Positions 16,711 through 25,554 of a DNA stretch of 36,787 bases are shown here, one piece after another. Both the position numbers and the translations under genes were made by a program. This DNA comes from Candidatus Dormiibacterota bacterium (lineage in GTDB: Bacteria > Chloroflexota > Dormibacteria > Aeolococcales > Aeolococcaceae). The notes under the pieces are model-generated. The model was not told the DNA's origin. It searched no databases and worked only from the letters and a program-made list of their open reading frames with translations. The DNA is taken from assembly GCA_003153505.1 (NCBI GenBank), contig PLZA01000032.1, forward strand, positions 1 through 36,787. The letters run 5' to 3'. Position 1 is the stretch's first letter. Each line of letters starts with the position of its first letter.

Positions 16711-17406
16711 CTAGGCAGCGTATTGGAATGCGTCGGGCCGCATCTTGACGAGCCAGTGACCGCTCGCAACGTTGGTCCGACCGGCGAGGACGTGAACGAC
16801 CTTGTGTGTCGTCGGATCGATTGCGTCGAATGTTTCGCGGGCGACCAGGAAACCTCGTGAGCGGTAACCCTCGTGCGCTGTTCCGCTCGGGGCGGGGTAC
16901 ACGGCCGGCGAAGGTGTCGAGTGCGGGTGTTGGAATCTCGCTCCCGAGGACGATCGCCGTGGACGAGACGACGCCGACGCGACAGATGCTGGCATCGGTT
17001 CTCCGCAACCGGTGCAATTGTTGTTGCTCGGCGGATTGAGCCGCGAACAGGTCGCACACTTCACGGTGTCGCCGTCCTTCGCGCCGGTGTACTCCTCCAG
17101 CGGTAGCAGCGGGTTCCCACAATTCCCGCAGTGCTCCACGTCAGGCCGCGACATCTTCTCGCACTCTGGACACATGATTTGCCCGGTGACGGGGTCTGCA
17201 CGCCAACCGAGGCGAACCTGCTCCCTGATTCGCGAACCGACCGACTGCCGAGGACGCGGCTGGAGAATCTCCGGAAGACGCCGAGCAAGCATGTGCTCAA
17301 CGTCAACGGCTTGCTCGCGACGTTCGTCCAGGGTGCGAGAGAGGCCGAACACGCCACCCCACGCGTAGACGGCTCCGCTTGCGTCGCGACGATAGATGGT
17401 TTTCAT
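16711..17406 (-). CDS. Double zinc-ribbon protein, unknown
   Basis: 231 residues. Two zinc ribbons are clear: C79-PE-C82 ... C93-GN-C96 and C117-AT-C120 ... C131-TG-C134. The N-terminal 70 residues include a helical DERREQAVDVEHMLARRLPEI. A Pro/Ser-rich stretch (about 140-175) leads to a C-terminal small domain (FLVARETFDAIDPTTHKVVHVLAG). It follows the gene at 17422-17898 by 15 bp, so a two-gene operon is likely. Zinc-ribbon pairs of this kind often sit beside secreted or membrane machinery or bind nucleic acid; no specific role can be given. Confidence 0.6.
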   Translation of the reverse strand: MKTIYRRDASGAVYAWGGVFGLSRTLDERREQAVDVEHMLARRLPEILQPRPRQSVGSRIREQVRLGWRADPVTGQIMCPECEKMSRPDVEHCGNCGNPLLPLEEYTGAKDGDTVKCATCSRLNPPSNNNCTGCGEPMPASVASASSRPRRSSSGARFQHPHSTPSPAVYPAPSGTAHEGYRSRGFLVARETFDAIDPTTHKVVHVLAGRTNVASGHWLVKMRPDAFQYAA

Positions 17407-17421
17407 GGTGGGACGCCTTTG

Positions 17422-17898
17422 TCAGATGATTGCTTCGTAGTCTGCAGGACGTTGTTTGACGAGCGGGGAATCACGATCGACCCATTGACCGCGGAAGTGA
17501 ACGATGAACCGCTTGAACTCTCCGAACTGTTGACGCTGCACAGGGTCGGTTTCAGGAATCCAGTTTCCGTCCTCGTCCTTGCGCGTCTCGCTCCGGCGGG
17601 TCAGGGCACGCACTGAGTTAGCTCTCGTCCGGCCAGGGGGAACGACCGGGACGAAGTGCGACGGGTTCGCCTTGACCAGCTTGTTGTTCTTGCTCAGTCG
17701 TGCTCCTATCGGAAGTGCCAGAGCACGGCCGATGTGACTGTCTCCATCCGCCGACCCGAGAAGTGACCGAATGGTGATCACCGCGTCCTCGTCGAGCAAG
17801 ACCGGGGCCGGTGTCGCCAGCCGCAGGGAGGTCGCGGAGCTTCGCTTCGCCTGATCGCCGATCGCAGCGACTGAAGCGCATTTCGAGCCCGCAACCAC
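17422..17898 (-). CDS. Hypothetical protein upstream of double zinc-ribbon gene
   Basis: 158 residues from a GTG at 17898. A coherent core DEDAVITIRSLLGSADGD is followed by HIGRALALPIGARLSKNN, then a basic linker and a C-terminal segment with EFKRFIVHFRGQWVDRD. In the next frame, just upstream, sequence that also looks coding (TCEYEFEWLRARNALQSL, about 17920-17860) could be its real N-terminus joined by a frameshift. No family is recognised. Confidence 0.45.
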   Translation of the reverse strand: MVAGSKCASVAAIGDQAKRSSATSLRLATPAPVLLDEDAVITIRSLLGSADGDSHIGRALALPIGARLSKNNKLVKANPSHFVPVVPPGRTRANSVRALTRRSETRKDEDGNWIPETDPVQRQQFGEFKRFIVHFRGQWVDRDSPLVKQRPADYEAII

Positions 17899-18134
17899 TC
17901 AAATTCGTACTCGCAGGTCGGTACGCGCCTTCTCCACTGATCGCCGACTCTCGACGGGGTTGTATTAGCGAAGTACGAGGTTGTCGGGGCTCGTCCCCTG
18001 CTGCTCCCCGACGGAGCGATTCTCGAATTCATCCGGTCACGACGCGGCAGCAATCCGGCGGGTGCTGAGCTCCAGGACGAGTCTCGGCGATGCGATGGCA
18101 GACGGCCTTGAGGAGAGCCAGAAAGCAGCGTGCC

Positions 18135-18965
18135 TCAGTCGCGACCCTTTACGCGTCTGCGGCCGACCGCGAGGATGAGGCCACCGATGAGCACAAGGCC
18201 AATGCCAAGGCCAGGAAGCATGGACGCGGCGCCAGTGCCGGGAACCGTGACTGACGAAACCGTGCACGTGCCGGCCGGGGGGGTGATGCGGTTGGTGTCC
18301 AACGTGAGTGCGCCGTTTCGAGCCAGGGCGCGCCCTTTGAGGATGTTGGCGCCGGTCACCATGGTGATACTCGTTAGCGCCATCAGGTTACCTTGAAACT
18401 GAGTAGCCGATCCGAGCGTGGCCGAGCTGCCAACCTGCCAGTACACCGCGCACGCCTGGGCGCCATTCCTGAGCAGAACGACCGAGTTGCTCGCGGTGGT
18501 GAGGGTGCTGCCGATCCGGAAGATGAACACGCCGTTTCCACTCAGGGTGAGTGAGCCGGTCAACTGTGCCGAAGAGCTGAACGTGTAGACGCCGGGGGAC
18601 AAATTCTTTCCGCCGAGGTTCTTCCCGGTCAGGTTGGAGGTCGTCGGCGCCGTCGCGGCGTCGGTGTATGCGGTGATCAGATCGTGCTTCGCCTGCAACG
18701 CCACGGCGTCGGTGATGTGTTTGACACCAGTGACGCTGCCGGGGGGGAATCCGGTCACGGCGGAGCCCGGGGACAATCCCAGATTGCCGGTGAGCACAGT
18801 GGGACCGGTGTTCGTGATCGTGGATCCTGCCAGGACCGTGAAGTTGAGGGCTGTTCCCAGCCTCGGTTGAGTGGCCGCAAACGCCGTTGCCGGCCAAGCA
18901 CCCGCGATCACAGCCGCGATCAGGACCAGCAGCGAGGCTCGCCGCTTTGAGGTTCTGTCAAGCAT
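18135..18965 (-). CDS. Ice-binding-like family protein (DUF3494) with C-terminal membrane anchor
   Basis: 276 residues from the ATG at 18965, preceded by GTGAGG. Signal peptide about 1-30 (RRASLLVLIAAVIAGAWPATAFA-A). Then comes the DUF3494 beta-solenoid: LGTALNFTVLAGSTITNTGP, LGLSPGSAVTGFPPG, LSPGVYTFSSSAQLTG, FIFRIGSTLTTASNS, and NILKGRALARNGALTLDTN near the end. The domain is near full length. A linker (about 225-248) leads to a membrane segment (MLPGLGIGLVLIGGLILAVG) and a basic tail RRRVKGRD, so it is held at the cell surface with the solenoid outside. Some DUF3494 proteins bind ice; many act as adhesins or have no known ligand. No operon partner is seen. Confidence 0.88.
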   Translation of the reverse strand: MLDRTSKRRASLLVLIAAVIAGAWPATAFAATQPRLGTALNFTVLAGSTITNTGPTVLTGNLGLSPGSAVTGFPPGSVTGVKHITDAVALQAKHDLITAYTDAATAPTTSNLTGKNLGGKNLSPGVYTFSSSAQLTGSLTLSGNGVFIFRIGSTLTTASNSVVLLRNGAQACAVYWQVGSSATLGSATQFQGNLMALTSITMVTGANILKGRALARNGALTLDTNRITPPAGTCTVSSVTVPGTGAASMLPGLGIGLVLIGGLILAVGRRRVKGRD

Positions 18966-19427
18966 GGTGTACCTCACTTTTGGCGTAGGAGATTGCCGCC
19001 ATCCTCGCACGAATCGGGCCCGCGTATTGGGGGCGCTTCATGTTGGGCAGCCGGTTCCTCGCAGGCTCCCCTTTCTACTTAGGTGGATGCATTAGGAATG
19101 GACCAGGTTGTCCAGGTTGGTGTCCGCGCCGAGTGGCCCCTGTGGTGCTCGTCGATCCACGAATGTATGTTGAGCCGACCTGACGGGGCGATCCGACGGG
19201 TGAGTTCCCCGCTGGCTGCGGCATCTCGGGAACCACATCACGACCTTGAGGGGGCTGACGGAGGTGATATTCGTGGCGGTCAACCCCGTCCCTCGGGCGC
19301 CGTGGCACCTCGGCCTGTCAGTAGCTTGTGCCATGCCCGGCCAGCGGGATGAGGATAGCTACTCCCCGGGACGTCCGTTGGAAAGAGGGCCGGGGCCAAA
19401 GCCCGGTGGACGTCATCTGAGCTATCG
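18966..19427. other. Gene-poor stretch upstream of the ice-binding-like gene
   Basis: The first ~100 bp should hold the promoter of the minus-strand ice-binding-like gene. The remainder has no recognisable gene; the open frames lack ribosome sites and domain signatures. Confidence 0.35.
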
Positions 19428-19619
19428 GTCTTCCGTTCGATCTTCGTCTCGTCGGAACTTGGCCTTCGGAAGCCTGACCCCAATGCCTTCAGCGAAGTAG
19501 CCCGACGTACCGGTTTTCCGGCTTCAGCTTTCATCTTCTTCGATGACACTCTCGAGAACGTCATGGGCGCTCGAAAAGCAGGAATGCAGGCGATCTACGT
19601 TCAGTCGACCGATGATGTT
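19428..19619 (+). pseudogene. HAD-family hydrolase fragment
   Basis: A continuous frame without any start codon reads VFRSIFVSSELGLRKPDP, then NAFSEVARRTGFPASAFIF, then FDDTLENVMGARKAGMQAI. This is the C-terminal half of a HAD subfamily IA phosphatase (motif III Lys in GLRKPDP, motif IV in FFDDTLEN). The N-terminal nucleophile motif (DxDGT) and cap are missing upstream and the family match stops at about 19619, so it is a broken remnant. Confidence 0.75.
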
Positions 19620-19681
19620 TCGTGTCGCACTTCACGAGCTGACGTGTTCGCCGAACAGCGAGAGGCGGGGGACGTGACCGT

Positions 19682-19715
19682 GGCTCACCATAGCGTGCAA
19701 TCAACACACCAGAGC
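19682..19715 (+). repeat. Copy 1 of a 34-nt dispersed repeat
   Basis: It matches 35815-35848 at 30 of 34 positions in the same orientation; the core AGCGTGCAAT and AACACAC are identical. The nearby upstream sequence is not clearly similar. Meaning unknown: a mobile-element end, a shared coding fragment (AHxSVQxTH in one frame) or an att core. Confidence 0.5.
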
Positions 19716-20005
19716 GGCGTGTTGTTCGGCGCCTACGCGGGTATCTCCTCAAGGCCACCCGCGACTTCGATGGCGACCGGGCGACGCTGCGTTTGCGCAT
19801 TCTGAAGATTCTTTCGGGTGTCCATGCGGAGGGCCCATTTAGCAAGCGCAGGTCCCCCACGGTGTCGATCTATTGGCGTCGTCGCGGCCGTTGTGGCACC
19901 GCTGGGGCTATCTGCTCGCGCTCTCATCGATCTCCACGGCGGCAACGACCTGCCTACGATCCGCGAGAATGGCGCTCGTTGCATCCACAGTCCAGGAGTA
20001 CCGCC

Positions 20006-20218
20006 ATGGCCGAGAGCGTCTATCGCGTCACCGAGTTGGTCGGGACCAGTACCGAATCCTGGGAGAAGGCTGCCCAGGTCGCCATCGAGACCGCCTCTTC
20101 ATCGCTGCGCGACCTGCGCATCGCGGAGGTCGTCAGGCTCGATCTCACCGTCGAGAACGGCAAGGTCGCTCGCTTCCGCACCCGGCTCAACGTCTCCTTC
20201 AAATACGAGAACGAGTAG
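20006..20218 (+). CDS. Dodecin family flavin-binding protein
   Basis: 70 residues from the ATG at 20006, behind CAGGAG. It matches the dodecin fold: VYRVTELVGTSTESWEKAA, ASSSLRDLRIAEVVRLDLTV and the final FRTRLNVSFKYE. Dodecins assemble as 12-mers that store or buffer FMN/riboflavin in the cytoplasm, and some bind CoA. The conserved Trp in ESWEKA is the flavin-stacking residue. Length is exactly typical. It stands alone, with about 200 bp to the HAD relic and no gene for 670 bp downstream. Confidence 0.93.
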   Translation: MAESVYRVTELVGTSTESWEKAAQVAIETASSSLRDLRIAEVVRLDLTVENGKVARFRTRLNVSFKYENE

Positions 20219-20889
20219 CGGCGCTCGCGTCTTCTTTGCGGCAAAGTTCGCTCACTGGCGGTCTCATCTCGTCCCTTAGCCGATGCGCAGCACGCCCGGG
20301 CCGGTTGGCGGTCAGGTGACTGGCCCGCGCGGCGCGCCTCCTGGCTATTACCACACCGCTTTTCGAGAGCGACGAAGGCCGTGTTTTCGGGTGACGCCGC
20401 CGGCCGTCGAGTATCTGAAAATGAAGCAGCGCAAAGCCATCGCCGTGCCGCGCCGTGCCGCCAGGTGATTCCGCCTGCCGACAAGTTGGTCGGCAAAATG
20501 TCGGCAACCTCCGCGCCTCCGGCGGCGGGCCCTAGTCCAGCCGTGGCGCCCGCATACGGCGGGTAACTTGAGACGCGTCCGAGGCTGGTCCGCATATGCG
20601 CTGGCTTCACCACCCCAGCGAGCCGCGAGCATCAGGATGACCGGATCCCCAAGCGATCATGATTGCGCCATGGGGAGCCTCCTGGCGCCCTCTCAGCAGC
20701 TCTCGACTCTCTAGTCGCGGCAGTCGACCGTCCCCGTGGATTGCATTGGTGTTGATGACCGTTGGCGGAGATCTCGGTCGCAAACTCTCGCCCGTGACAG
20801 CTAACGCCCCCCATCACCCGGGTCAACGCACGGCCGTCCGCAAGAAGGCAGATCATTCAGGTCCCGACACTCGACGAGGAGGACACGCC
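20219..20889. other. Gene-poor stretch after dodecin
   Basis: About 670 bp without a supported gene on either strand. The frames present are Arg/Ala-rich shadows. The last ~40 bp carry the ribosome site (CGAGGAGG) of the next gene. Confidence 0.4.
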
Positions 20890-21138
20890 ATGACCGACCA
20901 ACCGAAGCCGCACGACCAGCACGACTCCGAACTCCAGCTGGTGCTGACCATCGGCATCGAAGGCTTTCGGGAACTCGTCTCTTGGGTGGCTGAAGGCACC
21001 ACCCCTGAGTCTCGACACGCCCGCGGATCCACGGTGCGGCAGGTCATCGATGACATAGTCAAGAACGTCGATTCAGCGAAGATCAATCAAGCACTTCTCG
21101 ATGAGGCGGCGCGGCTCAGCAAGGAGGCGCCACAATGA
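20890..21138 (+). CDS. Small acidic hypothetical protein
   Basis: 82 residues from the ATG at 20890, behind CGAGGAGGACACGCC. A polar N-terminus (MTDQPKPHDQHDSE) is followed by a helical body with LTIGIEGFRELVSWV and VRQVIDDIVKNVDSAKIN. No membrane segment and no known family. It overlaps the next small frame by ATGA (21135-21138), so the two are coupled. Confidence 0.65.
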   Translation: MTDQPKPHDQHDSELQLVLTIGIEGFRELVSWVAEGTTPESRHARGSTVRQVIDDIVKNVDSAKINQALLDEAARLSKEAPQ

Positions 21139-21293
21139 CGGACCTGTGGCCGCACGTGGCGCACGAGTGTCGTCAGCGACGGCAGGCGCCATCCATTCCC
21201 ACCACGTGCCGCTCGATGACGCGGTCCCCAAGCACAGCCGCCACGGGGCTCACGCTGGATCTGGGCCAGAGGGGGCTTCCTAGCAACCGGTAG
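21135..21293 (+). CDS. Small protein coupled to 20890-21138
   Basis: 52 residues starting MTDLWPHVAHE, ending at TAG 21291. Its ATG overlaps the TGA of the preceding gene, and a strong AAGGAGG lies inside that gene at the right distance. The sequence after residue 12 is Arg/Ser/Thr-rich and low in complexity, so it may be truncated or not coding despite the good initiation signals. Confidence 0.35.
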   Translation: MTDLWPHVAHECRQRRQAPSIPTTCRSMTRSPSTAATGLTLDLGQRGLPSNR

Positions 21294-21387
21294 CGAGACC
21301 TCGCCGCCCTATCTTCTCTGGAGCGGGCGGCAGGTCGCGCGCCCTCTGCAGATTTCTAGCGCTGATGCGGCCACGGCCACAGACTGG

Positions 21388-21508
21388 ATCACGTGAGCTA
21401 CATAGGCTTCCCGCAGGGTCCGCCGCGAGAGGCTGTCACGCAGATGGAGGACCAGGCATGCGTGGACGGGAAGATCAGCGCGTCGTTGCTTGGGACGCCT
21501 TCGTCAAA
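21388..21508 (+). pseudogene. csbD promoter/leader and 5'-end relic
   Basis: This stretch parallels 30398-30510 base for base over long parts: ATCACGTGA, CGCA(G)ATGGAGGACCAG and GTGGACRGGAAGATCA are shared. The start matches the CsbD start (MRGREDQ versus MGGQEDQ) but the frame ends after 17 codons at a TGA. It is a decayed duplicate of the csbD leader and first codons. Confidence 0.6.
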
Positions 21509-21689
21509 TGACGATCGCGATCTTGACACCGAGCAGAATCAGCGGCCAGAGGAGCACTGCGAGAATGGCGGACAGGATGGCGCCGATGGTCCCAACATGC
21601 TCGAAGAAGTGATGCGTGGCGGCGACGACTAGTCCGATGACGATCCAAATCAGGGGCAGCAGCAACGATAGTCGCGGGCGGTTCACCAT
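21504..21689 (-). CDS. Small two-TM membrane protein
   Basis: 61 residues. A short basic start (MVNRPRLS) precedes LLLPLIWIVIGLVVAATHHFF (TM1), a short loop HVGTIG, and AILSAILAVLLWPLILLGV (TM2). It is similar in style to many small envelope-stress proteins of actinobacteria, with no assigned family. It faces the csbD relic on the other strand, and their ends meet. Confidence 0.6.
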   Translation of the reverse strand: MVNRPRLSLLLPLIWIVIGLVVAATHHFFEHVGTIGAILSAILAVLLWPLILLGVKIAIVI

Positions 21690-22326
21690 CCGAATCCTAC
21701 GCTCGTGACCGGGCGACGCTGGTCAGCTGGCTAGCAAGGTGCTGGATGGACGAGCGTGCGCCAAGGAGGGCTTGCGGTCCGGCGCCGCCGACCAACTCTC
21801 ACTCCCCTTGGCGTCACGGTTGAGCCGTCAGGGTTGTGAACTTGGCGATTGGCATCCGGCTCTGTCGGTTCGCCACCGTGTCGATGGAACGCTAAGCATT
21901 CGGCAGCTCGAGGTGATCGACGCGAACGCCACGACTGCCGGCGTGCCGATGTTTCGGCGGTCAGAATGCGGGCTCCGCGTTCGTCTCGATCGGCGTCGGC
22001 GGCGGACAGATGTTGAAACCCGTGCTAGACGCCGGCACGAGGGCCTGCTCGGTCACTGTTAGTCGACACAGCGGGCACGGTGCCCTGGGCACATGAGCAC
22101 AACTCCTGCTGCCTCCGCGTCCTCGAGGGTAAAAACCCGGCCGGGAAGCCGTCCGATATGGCTGACGAGCACCTCGGATTCAACGACCGCGTCGGAGCGA
22201 TTGTCACCCGGGATGTCAGCTCGATGTGGTCGGTGTATCTCACGTGATGAGCAGGCGACCGTCATGTCGATGCCACCGCGTCGGTAGACATAACTGCCTA
22301 GGACGTGACCATGCTTTCCGGCTGGG
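21690..22326. other. Gene-poor stretch with one weak small frame
   Basis: Mostly without a gene. A minus-strand frame 22265-22059 (68 residues, MTVACSSREIHRPHRAD, then VLVSHIGRLPGRVFTLEDAE and CPGHRARC near the end) is coherent enough to be a small protein. It lacks a clear ribosome site and a known family. Confidence 0.3.
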
Positions 22327-22788
22327 TTATGTGTCCCGGCGCTCGAGCCCCATGGCCAGCACGAGGCCATAGAGCAGATGATCGGCGGCGAATGCCGCCC
22401 GCTCCGCGGGGCGGGTTGCCGTGGCCGAGCTCAACCCGAGGGCCGGAGCGATCCCGGCCTCAAAGCCGAGCCAGAGCAGGAGCCCATACGCGGGACCCGC
22501 CCAGTTGCGTCGGCGCAACGAGCGGGGCAGCAGGCCGAAGAGCGCCCCGCCCACCGCCCCGAACGCCCAGTGGGAGAGCTCGACCACGGCACCGCGGTTG
22601 CCGGGAGGAATCTGCTTGAGCAGCCCGCTTGCGGCCTGCCTGGCCACGGCCTCCGGCGGCGTCTCACCCACTAAACCCAGCTCCGTGGTCAGCGTCCGCG
22701 TCCCACTCATAGCCATCGCCCCTACGATGCCCCAGCTGCCAGCCTGCATCATCACGGTGAGCTTTCCCGGCTCTGAAGTCATGGGCAT
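22327..22788 (-). CDS. Integral membrane protein, unknown
   Basis: 153 residues from the ATG at 22788, which follows AAGGAGGACACACTG. Hydrophobic segments: about 15-30 (GSWGIVGAMAMSGT), a central HWAFGAVGGALFGLL, YGLLLWLGFEAGIAPALGL and a C-terminal HLLYGLVLAMGL. A cytoplasmic or lumenal loop (about 34-65) is rich in Glu, Ala and Pro. It resembles small DUF-type membrane proteins of actinobacteria but cannot be placed. Divergent from the VIT1-type gene 265 bp to its right. Confidence 0.65.
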   Translation of the reverse strand: MPMTSEPGKLTVMMQAGSWGIVGAMAMSGTRTLTTELGLVGETPPEAVARQAASGLLKQIPPGNRGAVVELSHWAFGAVGGALFGLLPRSLRRRNWAGPAYGLLLWLGFEAGIAPALGLSSATATRPAERAAFAADHLLYGLVLAMGLERRDT

Positions 22789-23053
22789 CAGTGTGTCCTC
22801 CTTGGCAACAAGTAGGCGGCCCGCCCGTAGCGACCCCGCAGACGGACACTATGCGATGCGCGGACGGAGAGATGCTTGCGGCCAACCGGCACTTCGCTCT
22901 CTCGGTCACAGGTGCCTCCTCGTGAATCGGAGGCCCAAGTGTCAACAGACTGCGTCAGTTTTATAACTAGCGGCTAATGAAGGGCATGGAAATGCCATCA
23001 ATCCGAGTTAAGAGCGTCTCGGCGGCGAAGACCGCCCATGGAACAATGGGCTC

Positions 23054-23803
23054 ATGTCCGGCATTGTCGTGAAGCCAGCTCAAGCTTCCCGCGGGGGTCG
23101 GCAGGGACCAGACGAGCCGCATCATCGCGATGTCCAGGGGGGCGCATCTCGGGCAGCCGTTTTCGGGATCAGCGATGGCTTGCTCACCAATATCTCCCTG
23201 ATCCTTGGCGTTGCCGGAGCTCATCCAGCTGCTGGCGTGGTGCGCCTGGCGGGGTTCGCCGGATTGGTCGCAGGGGCTTTCTCGATGGCGGCCGGCGAGT
23301 ACGTCTCAATGACCGCTCAGAAGGAACTCCTTCACCGCGAGCTGGACGTTGAACGCAAGTCACTCCGCGTCTCCCCCAAGCAGGAGCTGGCTGAGCTGGT
23401 GGCGGTCTATGAGCAACGCGGTGTCCGTCGTGAGGTTGCGGAGGAAGTCGCCGAGGCACTCATGAGTGATCCCGAACGGGCGCTTGAGACGCACAGCCGG
23501 GAGGAGCTCGGCGTTAACCCTCAACAGACAGGCGAACCCAAGAAGGCAGCAGCCTCGTCGTTTGTCAGCTTTGCCGTGGGGGCTGTGATTCCGCTGCTGC
23601 CGTGGTTCTTCATCAGTGGCGTCGGCGCGATCGTCGGCTCGATTGTTCTGGGGACTGTTTCCGCCTTAGCCATCGGCTGGGGGCTGGGCGTTGCGACCGG
23701 ACGGCCGCCGTGGAAGGGGGCATTGCGCCAGCTCGGAATCGCTGCGGTGGCTGCAGCCGTCACCTATGGTGTGGGAAGCCTGCTGGCGATGAAAACGTCG
23801 TAG
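23054..23803 (+). CDS. VIT1/CCC1 family iron/manganese transporter
   Basis: 249 residues. A ~30-residue polar N-terminus leads to TM1 with the family signature RAAVFGISDGLLTNISLILG (D41 in the ion path) and then TM2 with FSMAAGEYVSM (M78, E82). A charged helical domain (about 88-160, with many Glu) matches the metal-binding domain of the family. Three more TM segments follow (FVSFAVGAVIPLLPWFFIS; IVGSIVLGTVSALAIGW; and a final one ending SLLAMKTS). Members move Fe2+ or Mn2+ out of the cytosol by proton exchange. It lies 130 bp before an Nramp-type importer on the same strand, which suggests joint metal homeostasis. Confidence 0.9.
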   Translation: MSGIVVKPAQASRGGRQGPDEPHHRDVQGGASRAAVFGISDGLLTNISLILGVAGAHPAAGVVRLAGFAGLVAGAFSMAAGEYVSMTAQKELLHRELDVERKSLRVSPKQELAELVAVYEQRGVRREVAEEVAEALMSDPERALETHSREELGVNPQQTGEPKKAAASSFVSFAVGAVIPLLPWFFISGVGAIVGSIVLGTVSALAIGWGLGVATGRPPWKGALRQLGIAAVAAAVTYGVGSLLAMKTS

Positions 23804-23934
23804 GTCGACACTCAATGCCGAACGCGGTACCCACATGCGGGATGGATTAGCGATGAGCCCTTTCTCCCGAGGTCGTAATTGATGCGGTGAGTTCGCCACC
23901 GAGTTCCACAATCGGATAGCGGAGAATTGAGCCG

Positions 23935-25416
23935 ATGCCCACGCGTCGTCGCACTCATAGAAAGCCTGTGCTAGCACCGGATGAAAAACCGGACCCGATC
24001 GTCGACGCTCTGACCAGAGGATCCGCCGACCCGGAACGGCCAGCCGACGAGGTGCACAAAGACGCGACCGCCGGTGAGGCGGCGACCGGCACGCCCGTGG
24101 CTGGGCGTTCAACGATCGCGGCCGTCACCAAAGGGGGTCCGTTCGGGTTTCTGCAGATCCTTGGCCCGGGCCTGATTACCGGCGCGAGTGATGACGATCC
24201 CAGCGGCATCGGAACGTACTCGCAGGTCGGGAGCCAGTTCGGCTATGGATTCCTGTGGACCGCCCTCTTCACCTTCCCGCTGATGGTTGCCGTCCAGGAA
24301 TCGTGCGCTCGGATTGCACTCCACACCGGGGTCGGATTGGGCACGAGCCTCCGTAGAAGGTTCCCGACGTGGTTGGTGGGCGTCGCCATTCTTGCCTTGC
24401 TCGTGGCCAACACCATCAATGTCGGCGCTGACATCGGGGCGGTGGCGGCTGGAGGACAGTTGCTCACCAGCGGCGGCCACAAGACCGGGGGTATCCCCGC
24501 CGTCTGGCTTGTGGTTCCGGTGACAGCAGTGCTGCTGTTCCTCCAATTCCAAGTGACCTATTCGTTGATCTTTCGGCTCTTCAAGTTCCTGACTCTTGCC
24601 CTATTCGCGTATGTCGTGGGTGCGTTCATCACCCATCCACAACTCCTCGAACTCCTCAAGGCGACGGTCATCCCGCACTTCGAATTCAGCACACCCTTCA
24701 TTACGGCGTTCGTCGCCATCCTCGGCACGACGATCTCTCCCTACTTGTTCTTTTGGCAGGCGTCCAGCGAAGTCGACGAGATGAAGGCGGCGGGAGGTGC
24801 AACGGAAGAAGAGCGCCGTGGGATTACGCGCAGGGAGCTCCGCGCCGCGCGGACCGATGTCGTCGTCGGGATGGCTTTCTCTCAACTCGTGATGTACTCG
24901 ATCATCCTGACCACCGCCGCCGTCCTCAATGCCCACGGCATCACCAACATCCAGACCGCTCAGGATGCCGCTGCGGCACTCAAGCAGGTTGCTGGTCCGT
25001 TTGCCTTTGTGTTGTTCTCGCTCGGCATCATCGGCACGGGGTTGCTGGCCATCCCGATCCTCGCCGCCTCGGGCGCCTATGCGGTGAAAGAGTTCTTTGG
25101 TGTTCGTGGGGGACTTGCCGACAAGGCGCGCTACCGTCCCTTCTTCTATGGCGTGCTTGCGTTTGGGATGCTCGGTGGATTGGCCATGAACTTCGTCGGC
25201 ATTGATCCAATCAAGGCGCTCTTCGCCACGGCCGTGATCAATGGCCTGGTCGCGCCTCCGCTCCTGATCCTGATCACCCTGCTGGGCTCCGATCGCAAGG
25301 TGATGGGCGAGCACACCAGCGGCCCTTTGAGCAAGACGTTCGGTTGGCTCGCCACCGCAGTCATGAGCATTGCCGCGATCGCCTTGGTGTTGACGACCGT
25401 TCGTGGCGGTGGTTGA
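23935..25416 (+). CDS. Nramp-family divalent metal transporter, variant clade
   Basis: 493 residues: a polar N-terminal tail (about 1-68) and then about 11 TM segments. TM1 carries the metal-site motif as DDDPSGIGTYSQ (D88-P-S-G where classic Nramps have DPGN). TM6 reads TTISPYLFFWQAS (about 265-277) where classic Nramps have a Met-Pro-His motif whose Met gives transition-metal preference. Loss of that Met suggests a different ion preference, perhaps Mg2+ or broad specificity; this is inference. The start has a GGAGA about 10 nt upstream. It follows the VIT1-type gene on the same strand. A plain Mn/Fe importer role cannot be assumed. Confidence 0.88.
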   Translation: MPTRRRTHRKPVLAPDEKPDPIVDALTRGSADPERPADEVHKDATAGEAATGTPVAGRSTIAAVTKGGPFGFLQILGPGLITGASDDDPSGIGTYSQVGSQFGYGFLWTALFTFPLMVAVQESCARIALHTGVGLGTSLRRRFPTWLVGVAILALLVANTINVGADIGAVAAGGQLLTSGGHKTGGIPAVWLVVPVTAVLLFLQFQVTYSLIFRLFKFLTLALFAYVVGAFITHPQLLELLKATVIPHFEFSTPFITAFVAILGTTISPYLFFWQASSEVDEMKAAGGATEEERRGITRRELRAARTDVVVGMAFSQLVMYSIILTTAAVLNAHGITNIQTAQDAAAALKQVAGPFAFVLFSLGIIGTGLLAIPILAASGAYAVKEFFGVRGGLADKARYRPFFYGVLAFGMLGGLAMNFVGIDPIKALFATAVINGLVAPPLLILITLLGSDRKVMGEHTSGPLSKTFGWLATAVMSIAAIALVLTTVRGGG

Positions 25417-25554
25417 TATCGTCCATTGGACGCACCCGCGTAAGGCCAGTGCGACTGTTGCTGCAATTGTTACGGTCGCGGAAGCAGATTGAGATCACCC
25501 GGGGCCACAGGGCTGACAGGCGGCAGGGTCCAGCGTCCACCAAGGAGGTCAGAA

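Noticed and set aside
23804..23934. Metal riboswitch (yybP-ykoY type) before the Nramp-like gene
   Set aside because: The 130-nt leader does not show a recognisable conserved core of that class.
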